This document shows, one piece after another, positions 1 through 4,673 of a stretch of DNA of 5,813 nucleotides (its first letter is position 1; every line of letters begins with the position of its first letter). Under the pieces are notes generated by a model. That model ran no database searches, was not told the origin of the DNA, and worked only from the letters and a program-made list of their open reading frames with translations. The position numbers and the translations under genes were made by a program. Source of the DNA: Spirochaetota bacterium (lineage in GTDB: Bacteria > Spirochaetota > JAGLSM01); NCBI GenBank assembly GCA_023135745.1, contig JAGLSM010000142.1:1-5813 (forward strand), given 5' to 3'.

Positions 1-111
1 CTTGGGGCTTCACTGGTAGTTAGAGCAATTGCCCAGGGAAGAAATGCTGCCATTGGAATTGATAAGTTTCTTATGGGAGAATCAAATCTACCTGATACTA
101 CATTATTATAG
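1..111 (+). CDS. GltD-like NAD(P)H/FAD oxidoreductase, C-terminal end (partial)
   Basis: Only the last 36 codons and the TAG stop are in the window; the frame is open from base 1. The peptide begins LGASLVVRAIAQGRNAAIGI and continues DKFLMG, which is the C-terminal FAD-contacting segment of glutamate synthase small subunit (GltD) and related pyridine nucleotide-disulfide oxidoreductases. In these proteins the motif G-A-x-x-V-V-x-A-I-x-x-G-R follows the GD of the FAD site, and the final helix has an A-A-x-x-I-D-x-x-L pattern. In GltD the flavoprotein passes NADPH electrons to the large subunit, which makes glutamate from glutamine and 2-oxoglutarate. The next gene begins 9 nt after the stop, so an operon is likely. 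Other GltD-like proteins (PreT, NfnB, hydrogenase-associated subunits) share this ending, so the exact function is inferred. The nitrogen-related neighbourhood mildly favours glutamate synthase. Confidence 0.65.
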   Translation, partial: LGASLVVRAIAQGRNAAIGIDKFLMGESNLPDTTLL

Positions 112-120
112 GATAGAAAA

Positions 121-396
121 ATGGAATACAAAGCCAGCCATATTCTGGTAAAAGAAAAAGCGCTTGCCGAAAATGTTCTAAAAAAACTTAAAAGCGGAGC
201 TAACTTCCGTGATTTGGCAAGGGAATTTTCAACCTGTCCCAGTAAAAACAAGGGCGGAGATCTAGGATGGTTTGGTCCAGGAAAAATGGTTAAACCTTTT
301 GAAGATGCTGTAAAAAAATTATCTCATGGAAGTACATCCAGAGTAATCCGCACAAGTTTTGGATTTCATATAATAAAAAAGACAGGTCAAAGATAA
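121..396 (+). CDS. ppiC: Small parvulin-type peptidyl-prolyl cis-trans isomerase (PpiC-like)
   Basis: This 91-aa protein is a single parvulin (rotamase) domain and nothing else, close in length to E. coli PpiC (93 aa). The expected active-site residues are present: His7 in the SHILVK strand, Cys39 in STCPS, Met56 and Phe60 in the GKMVKPF segment, and His83 in the terminal FGFHIIK strand. The GGDLGWF turn at 45-51 is also typical. There is no signal peptide or membrane anchor, so it should act in the cytoplasm, accelerating cis-trans isomerisation of X-Pro bonds, unlike the exported PrsA/SurA relatives. The start ATG is preceded by a modest GGA at 111-113, which overlaps the upstream stop codon. 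The stop lies one base before the nadE start, implying translational coupling. The family and fold are clear; the client proteins and the reason for pairing with NAD synthetase are unknown. Confidence 0.93.
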   Translation: MEYKASHILVKEKALAENVLKKLKSGANFRDLAREFSTCPSKNKGGDLGWFGPGKMVKPFEDAVKKLSHGSTSRVIRTSFGFHIIKKTGQR

Positions 397-397
397 C

Positions 398-2014
398 ATG
401 AAGATTGCCCTGTCTCAAATCAATCCCATAATCGGAGATCTTGAAGGCAATCTGAAATTAATAACAAAAGCATATAAAGAAGCCGCCGCCCAAAAAGCTG
501 ATCTTGTAATTATGCCGGAATTGAGTCTAACAGGTTACCCTCCGAGAGACCTTCTTGACCGTAGCCATTTTATTAAACATTGTTCTGAAATAATTAATAA
601 AACCGCGTCAATTACAAATGATACAGCATTGATATTCGGAGCGCCGATACTAAAAGACGGCAATAAACTATACAATTCCGCGATACTCGCGCATAAAGGA
701 AAAGTAGTCTTCACACAGGATAAAATTCTCCTGCCGTCATATGATGTATTTGACGAAACAAGATACTTCACCCCCGGAGATAAACCAAAAATATTTGAGT
801 TCAAGGGAGAAAAACTGGGAATAATGGTATGTGAAGACGCGTGGATGGTTCCCGGATTCAGCGAATCTGAAAAGTATCATATCGACCCTGTATCAATTCT
901 CGCGAAACAGGGTGCAAGCATACTTATCAATATATCTGCATCTCCATTCCACGCAGATAAAGCTAAAAGCAGGAGAGCTGTAGTAACCTATCACTCAGCA
1001 AAACACTTTCTCCCTTTCGCGCTGGTTAATCAAGTCGGAGGTAATGATGAACTGGTATTTGACGGCGCCAGTTTTTTTCAATCTTCAAACGGCAAAGAAA
1101 TACACGGAAAAGAATTTGAAGAAGAAACACTAATCATTGATACTAAAAATCCTCAGCCGGTTAAACTTCCATCCGGGACAATAATTGAATCTATTTATAA
1201 GGCGCTAATCCTGGGCATAAAAGACTACATCAGAAAATGCGGCTTTAAAAAAGCCGTTATTGGCTTATCAGGCGGTATAGATTCGGCACTTACAGCAGCC
1301 CTTGCCTGCGCTGCCATTGGTCCTGAGAATGTCACAGGACTTACCATGCCGTCACAGTATTCATCATCCGGCAGTATATCAGATTCTGAAAATCTGGCTT
1401 CTAATTTAGGAATGAAAATCCATCAAATAGGCATTAATGATATTTTTACTTCTTTTATAAAATCACTTGAAAAAATATTTAAGGAGACAAGTCCCTGTAT
1501 TGCTGAAGAAAACCTTCAGGCAAGAATAAGGGGAACTATCCTTATGGCATATTCTAATAAATTTGGACACATCCTGTTATCAACCGGGAATAAAAGTGAA
1601 CTCTCCATGGGCTATTGCACACTATACGGAGATATGAACGGCGGACTTGCAGTTCTGGCAGATGTACTAAAAACTGATGTATATAAACTCAGTAACTACA
1701 TCAACAGGAAAAAAGAAATAATTCCCCAAAAAACCATTGATAAAGCTCCATCAGCGGAACTAAGACCTGATCAAAAAGACAGTGATTCTCTTCCTCCATA
1801 CCCTGTCCTTGACGGAATCCTGAAACTGTTTCTCGAAGATGGTCTTCATTTAGATGAAATCGTATCAAACGGTTATGATAGAGAGCTGGTTGACCGCATT
1901 ATAAATACTGTATTTAAAAACGAATATAAAAGAAGACAAGCTCCAACCGGATTGAGAGTTACCGGAAAAGCATTTGGAATGGGAAGAAGAATGCCTATTG
2001 CGGCTAAATTTTAA
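398..2014 (+). CDS. nadE: Glutamine-dependent NAD+ synthetase
   Basis: This 538-aa two-domain enzyme catalyses the last step of NAD+ synthesis: ATP-dependent amidation of nicotinic acid adenine dinucleotide, using ammonia released from glutamine. The N-terminal nitrilase-fold glutaminase (about 1-250) carries the Glu-Lys-Cys triad: Glu41 in MPELSLTGYPPRDLL, Lys109 in QDKILLP and Cys145 in MVCEDAW. The C-terminal synthetase (about 260-538) has the ATP-pyrophosphatase P-loop SGGIDS at 291-296, ENLQARIRG at 371-379, STGNKSE at 395-401, the GDMNGGLAVLADVLKTDVY stretch from 411, PSAELRPDQKDSDSLPPY at 451-468, and a typical basic tail ending GRRMPIAAKF. The length is normal and no key residue is missing. 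The ATG sits one base after the parvulin stop with only a weak AGG at 384-386, so translation probably depends on the upstream gene. Glutamine use ties the enzyme to the nitrogen genes in this window. Confidence 0.97.
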   Translation: MKIALSQINPIIGDLEGNLKLITKAYKEAAAQKADLVIMPELSLTGYPPRDLLDRSHFIKHCSEIINKTASITNDTALIFGAPILKDGNKLYNSAILAHKGKVVFTQDKILLPSYDVFDETRYFTPGDKPKIFEFKGEKLGIMVCEDAWMVPGFSESEKYHIDPVSILAKQGASILINISASPFHADKAKSRRAVVTYHSAKHFLPFALVNQVGGNDELVFDGASFFQSSNGKEIHGKEFEEETLIIDTKNPQPVKLPSGTIIESIYKALILGIKDYIRKCGFKKAVIGLSGGIDSALTAALACAAIGPENVTGLTMPSQYSSSGSISDSENLASNLGMKIHQIGINDIFTSFIKSLEKIFKETSPCIAEENLQARIRGTILMAYSNKFGHILLSTGNKSELSMGYCTLYGDMNGGLAVLADVLKTDVYKLSNYINRKKEIIPQKTIDKAPSAELRPDQKDSDSLPPYPVLDGILKLFLEDGLHLDEIVSNGYDRELVDRIINTVFKNEYKRRQAPTGLRVTGKAFGMGRRMPIAAKF

Positions 2015-2031
2015 CATGCTGAATTTTAATA

Positions 2032-2060
2032 TTGAATCATTTAAAATAAAATATTATATA
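2032..2060 (+). promoter_or_regulatory. Candidate sigma-70 type promoter for the rubredoxin gene
   Basis: TTGAAT at 2032-2037 and TATATA at 2055-2060 are separated by exactly 17 bp and match the -35 and -10 consensus at four of six positions each. They lie in the 103-bp gap between nadE and the rubredoxin gene, about 60 bp before its start codon. No GC-rich terminator follows nadE, so read-through is also possible. The region is so rich in A and T that hexamer matches occur easily by chance. This is an inference from position and spacing. Confidence 0.35.
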
Positions 2061-2084
2061 TAAAATAATTCATAATTTAAGACG

Positions 2085-2100
2085 ATAATATCAATATTAT
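2085..2100. repeat. Perfect 16-bp palindrome in the rubredoxin leader
   Basis: ATAATAT (2085-2091) and ATATTAT (2094-2100) are perfect inverted repeats around a central CA, ending 7 bp before the GGAG ribosome-binding site of the rubredoxin gene. With the proposed promoter at 2032-2060 it would lie about 20 bp downstream of the transcription start, a position suited to an operator or a small leader hairpin. It does not match the full Fur (GATAAT) or PerR (TTATAAT-N-ATTATAA) boxes. All the paired bases are A/T, so a chance origin is quite possible. Confidence 0.3.
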
Positions 2101-2117
2101 TAATTTTGGAGAACTGA

Positions 2118-2258
2118 ATGTCTAAATGGGAATGTGAAATTTGCGGTTACATCTATGATCCTTCTGGAAATGATAATGTAAAATTTGAAGATTTACCGGA
2201 AAACTGGTTATGTCCTGAATGCAATGCAGGTAAAGACCAATTTCAGAAATTTAACTGA
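2118..2258 (+). CDS. Rubredoxin, short-loop type
   Basis: This 46-aa protein is a one-domain rubredoxin, a small cytoplasmic iron protein that carries single electrons, for example to oxygen- or peroxide-reducing enzymes in anaerobes. Four cysteines form the Fe(SCys)4 site as two CxxC knuckles: Cys6 and Cys9 in CEICGYIYDP, and Cys32 and Cys35 in WLCPEC. The conserved aromatic core is present: Trp4, Tyr11, Tyr13, Phe23, Trp30 and Phe42, with the GKDQF ending. Only 22 residues separate Cys9 from Cys32, about seven fewer than in the usual 52-54 aa rubredoxins. The same shortened loop is known from the 45-aa Desulfovibrio desulfuricans protein. Asn36 stands where most rubredoxins have the Gly of the second CPxCG knuckle. 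The start is supported by GGAG at 2108-2111, six bases before the ATG. The gene converges with the regulator downstream, with 79 bp between their stop codons. Confidence 0.95.
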   Translation: MSKWECEICGYIYDPSGNDNVKFEDLPENWLCPECNAGKDQFQKFN

Positions 2259-2330
2259 TATAACTGACAAACTTCAGCAGTTGGTTTAACATTATTAGTA
2301 TAGAAACTTTGGATCAACAATCAGTTTTTT
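2253..2330. terminator. Possible weak terminator structure between convergent genes
   Basis: AACTGAT (2253-2259, overlapping the rubredoxin stop) can pair with ATCAGTT (2320-2326), which continues into a run of six T ending at 2330. The 60-nt interior contains a second short pairing of AACTG with CAGTT. This is the only hairpin-plus-T-run arrangement between the two convergent genes. The stem is short and AT-rich with a long loop, so the call is weak. Confidence 0.2.
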
Positions 2331-2337
2331 ACCTGGA

Positions 2338-4365
2338 TTACTGTATTTTCGAATTCAATGTATTACGGTTAATACCGAGAATTCTTGCGGCTTCAGAACG
2401 GTTGCCCACGGTTTTATCAAGAGCCCATTTAATCAACTTTTTCTCCATCTCGGAAATAACATTTTTATAGATATTCCCTTCATCAGCATCAAAATCACCG
2501 GCAAACTGATTTGACAAGCTGACATCCCGCAACTGATCTTTTTCATCGTTTTCCTTTTTATCCTTAGGCAAATTTAAATGAAATACATCTATTTTACCCT
2601 TTCCTGAAATTAAAAAAGCCTGTTCAAGATAATTCTCAAGTTCTCTTACATTTCCATAGAGCTTTAACTTTGTAAGACGCTCCATAGCATCATAAGTGAT
2701 ACCCGAAAATTCTACGGATTCTCTTTCCGCGATTTTCTTAAGATATCCTCTCGAAATCATCTCAATATCTGCTTTTCTATCCCTAAGCGGCGGAATATCA
2801 ATACGGAATACATTTAGTCTATAGTAGAGATCCTCTCTGAATTTTCCTTCTTTTATCATTATTTCAAGATTCCTGCTTGTTGCCGCAATAATCCTGACAT
2901 CAATTGCTAATGGAACTGAACCTCCAATAACATCTACTTCACGGTTCTGAATAACCCTCAGAAGTTTGGTCTGCATGGAAAGAGGCATATCTCCGATTTC
3001 ATCAAGAAAGATTGTTCCCTTATCAGCCATTACAAAGCGCCCCTTTTTATCGTTTGAAGCTCCGGTAAATGATCCTTTTTTAAAACCAAAGAGTTCTGAT
3101 TCCAATAGAGTCTCAGGTATAGCAGAACAGTTAATTTTAACAAATGGACGGTTAAGTCTTTTACTTCTATTGTAGATAGAATCAGCTACAAGCTCTTTAC
3201 CTGTACCGGATTCTCCGGTAATCAATACAGTAGCCTCGGATCCTGCTACCAATTCTATCTTTTTATAAATATCAAGCATAGCAGGTGAAATACCAATAAG
3301 CTGATCAAAACTGTAATGGGACTGAACCTCTTCTCTTAAAAAAGCATTCTCCTTTAACAGTCGCTCTTTTTCCTCATTAGCATAAGTATCAACCTGAATT
3401 GCCTGTCCAAGAAAAGAGGTTATTATTTTTAACAACAAAATGTCTTCATCAAACTTCTTCCCTTCAAAAGGTTTATCTACACTTATTACTCCGACAACAT
3501 CATTTTTTATCATAACAGGAACACCTATGAATGATAGAGATCCTGTTTTGTCAATACGTCTTGCTCTGGTTTTATTTAAAAAATCCGGTTCGGTAAATAT
3601 ATTTTTTATAGCTACGGCTTCACCATTTTGAATTATTTTCCCTGTTATTCCCTCTCCGGGAGAATAGACTCCTTTTTTTATTTCCTCATCTGTTAAACCT
3701 ACTGATGTGATTATCTGGTATTTATCAGTATCCTGAATTCGCAGAACTATTGTACCTCTTGTCATTAATAATTCTTTCTGAAGAATACCCATTATCAATT
3801 GAAACTTGTCCCTGAGGCTGCCGGCATCATTAAGAATTTCAGCAACATTAAGAAGAATATTTTGATATAGAACCTTAATCTCAAGATGTTCAATTATTGA
3901 GATTTTATTGTGTATTTGAGCGGCAATATTTGCCAAAATTATCAAGGTCTCAATTCTTACATCCTTAAAGGCACCTTTTTTCCGGCTGTCAAGATTTATG
4001 ACACCAATTACCTTATTCAGGGTAATCATAGGAACAGCAAGTTCGCTGTGAATATCATTTTTTATAGGAACATAAATCTTATCACCGGAAGTATCCGCAC
4101 ATAAATAAGGCTTTCTATTTTTCGCAACCCACCCGGTAATCCCTTCACCGGTTTTAAACCTGAAGTCTTTTTTAATATCCTCAGTGAAACCCCTTGTCAC
4201 TGTAATATCAAGATATCCATCAGCAGATATTATCATTAAAGTCCCGGAGGTTGCGCCGGTCAGCTCAATACATTTATCTATAACCATATTTAACAGCTCT
4301 TCATCAGAAGAAGACTCATGCATCTGACTGACTACACCCTGTATGAATAAAAGACCATTTTCCAT
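2338..4365 (-). CDS. Sigma-54-dependent transcriptional activator: GAF-GAF-AAA+-Fis HTH
   Basis: This 675-aa bacterial enhancer-binding protein opens sigma-54 promoters by ATP hydrolysis. Numbering is from the start chosen here. GAF1 (about 20-152) contains TGEGITGWVAKNRKP and ends in GVINLDS. GAF2 (about 182-322) contains PGEGITGKIIQNGEAV, a FLNKTRAR segment and SFIGVPVMIKNDVVGVISVD, resembling the NifA GAF domain. A polar helical linker (about 331-350) follows. The AAA+ domain (about 353-586) has Walker A GESGTGKE at 384-391, the sigma-54 contact loop GSFTGA at 431-436 (usual form GAFTGA), Walker B IFLDEIGD at 452-459, arginine fingers Arg510 and Arg516, and GNVREL at 571-576. The Fis-type HTH (654-675) stops inside the recognition helix, at NTLNSKIQ. 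There is no receiver domain, so control is probably by a small ligand (FhlA/NifA style) rather than phosphorylation. The gene is divergent from glnN, its likely target. Confidence 0.95.
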   Translation of the reverse strand: MENGLLFIQGVVSQMHESSSDEELLNMVIDKCIELTGATSGTLMIISADGYLDITVTRGFTEDIKKDFRFKTGEGITGWVAKNRKPYLCADTSGDKIYVPIKNDIHSELAVPMITLNKVIGVINLDSRKKGAFKDVRIETLIILANIAAQIHNKISIIEHLEIKVLYQNILLNVAEILNDAGSLRDKFQLIMGILQKELLMTRGTIVLRIQDTDKYQIITSVGLTDEEIKKGVYSPGEGITGKIIQNGEAVAIKNIFTEPDFLNKTRARRIDKTGSLSFIGVPVMIKNDVVGVISVDKPFEGKKFDEDILLLKIITSFLGQAIQVDTYANEEKERLLKENAFLREEVQSHYSFDQLIGISPAMLDIYKKIELVAGSEATVLITGESGTGKELVADSIYNRSKRLNRPFVKINCSAIPETLLESELFGFKKGSFTGASNDKKGRFVMADKGTIFLDEIGDMPLSMQTKLLRVIQNREVDVIGGSVPLAIDVRIIAATSRNLEIMIKEGKFREDLYYRLNVFRIDIPPLRDRKADIEMISRGYLKKIAERESVEFSGITYDAMERLTKLKLYGNVRELENYLEQAFLISGKGKIDVFHLNLPKDKKENDEKDQLRDVSLSNQFAGDFDADEGNIYKNVISEMEKKLIKWALDKTVGNRSEAARILGINRNTLNSKIQ

Positions 4366-4369
4366 TTTC

Positions 4370-4375
4370 CACCTC
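4370..4375 (-). promoter_or_regulatory. Ribosome-binding site that decides the regulator start
   Basis: On the minus strand the bases GAGGTG (4375 down to 4370) match the anti-Shine-Dalgarno sequence and stand four bases before the ATG at 4365-4363. The longest reading frame would instead begin at 4377, but there AAGGA directly abuts the ATG with no spacer, and the good GAGGTG site would be coding sequence. The inner start removes only Met-Arg-Trp-Lys. Confidence 0.75.
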
Positions 4376-4381
4376 ATTCCT

Positions 4382-4398
4382 TGTATAAATAATAAGCA
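4382..4398 (-). promoter_or_regulatory. Operator copy A of the 17-bp NtrC-like site
   Basis: Read on the minus strand this is TGCTTATTATTTATACA, which matches copy B at 15 of 17 positions. The outer triplets TGC and ACA are 11 bases apart. It lies 17-33 bp upstream of the regulator start codon and head to head with copy B, two bases away. Binding here would cover the regulator's promoter or leader, suggesting autoregulation. The internal dyad is the weakest of the three copies (4 of 8 pairs). Confidence 0.55.
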
Positions 4399-4400
4399 TC

Positions 4401-4417
4401 TGCTTAAAATTTATACA
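4401..4417 (+). promoter_or_regulatory. Operator copy B of the 17-bp NtrC-like site
   Basis: TGCTTAAAATTTATACA is an imperfect palindrome (6 of 8 pairs) matching copies A and C at 15 of 17 positions each. On the minus strand it contains TGTATAAAT, whose TATAAA could serve as a -10 element for the regulator about 45-50 bp upstream of its ATG, so occupancy could block that promoter. The centre is about 155 bp upstream of the predicted glnN transcription start, within the usual enhancer range. Confidence 0.55.
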
Positions 4418-4439
4418 TTTTTTTTTAAAAAAATAAAAG

Positions 4440-4456
4440 TGCTTAAATTTTATGCA
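4440..4456 (+). promoter_or_regulatory. Operator copy C of the 17-bp NtrC-like site (likely glnN enhancer)
   Basis: TGCTTAAATTTTATGCA is the most symmetrical copy: 7 of 8 pairs are complementary, and the outer TGC and GCA triplets are 11 bases apart, the same overall geometry as the enteric NtrC site (TGCACC-N5-GGTGCA, 17 bp). It centres on 4448, about 90 bp upstream of the -24 element and about 115 bp upstream of the predicted glnN start site, a standard enhancer distance. The site is seen; its binding by the divergently encoded activator is inferred. Confidence 0.6.
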
Positions 4457-4536
4457 CAATAATATTTTAACCGAAAATTAACTTATTACATAACAATATC
4501 TTATCAACCAGAAGTTTATTGTATCTTTATTTTTTT

Positions 4537-4552
4537 TGGCACGCTTATTGCT
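4537..4552 (+). promoter_or_regulatory. Sigma-54 (-24/-12) promoter of glnN
   Basis: TGGCACGCTTATTGCT matches the sigma-54 consensus TGGCACG-N4-TTGCW at every defined position. The invariant GG (4538-4539) and GC (4550-4551) are separated by 10 bp, as required. Transcription should start near 4563, giving a leader of about 110 nt before glnN. A run of eight T (4530-4537) leads into the -24 element. The promoter points away from the sigma-54 activator gene and towards glnN, linking the two. Confidence 0.93.
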
Positions 4553-4562
4553 ATATAGGGTT

Positions 4563-4673
4563 ATTAAAGACTATAAAACAGAATGAAAGGATTTATGATA
4601 ACAATTTAATTGAAATAATTATTTTAAATATTTTTAAAAAATTTAAAATTAAACCATTAAATGGAGGAAAAAA
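4563..4673 (+). other. AT-rich glnN 5' leader
   Basis: This is the predicted untranslated leader, from the sigma-54 start site to the glnN start codon. Bases 4613-4653 contain no G or C at all. A 9-bp all-A/T inverted repeat, ATTTTAAAT (4621-4629) with ATTTAAAAT (4641-4649), is present, but it is weak and unremarkable in such composition. No known glutamine riboswitch or other structured RNA is recognisable. The start of the leader is inferred from the promoter. Confidence 0.45.

Noticed and set aside
535..804. 89-codon minus-strand open frame inside nadE
   Set aside because: It overlaps the conserved glutaminase domain on the opposite strand and has no family resemblance.
2023..2047. ATTTTAA/TTAAAAT inverted repeat just after nadE as a terminator
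   Set aside because: It is a seven-pair all-A/T stem with an 11-nt loop and no following T-run, so it does not look like an intrinsic terminator.
2966..4104. Three short plus-strand open frames (2966-3175, 3440-3631, 3910-4104) opposite the regulator
   Set aside because: They are antisense to AAA+ and GAF coding sequence and have no protein-family signal.
4502..4514. Possible IHF site (TATCAA) between operator C and the sigma-54 promoter
   Set aside because: The WATCAA half fits, but the required TTR after four bases is AAG, so the consensus is not met. DNA bending in this AT-rich stretch may be intrinsic.
4583..4609. Eight-codon open frame (MKGFMITI) in the glnN leader, a possible leader peptide
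   Set aside because: It has no good ribosome-binding site, no run of regulatory codons, and no attenuator hairpin follows before glnN.
4621..4649. 9-bp inverted repeat in the glnN leader as a riboswitch or attenuator stem
   Set aside because: The stem is entirely A/T in a 41-bp stretch without G or C, so such repeats are expected by chance and would be unstable in RNA.
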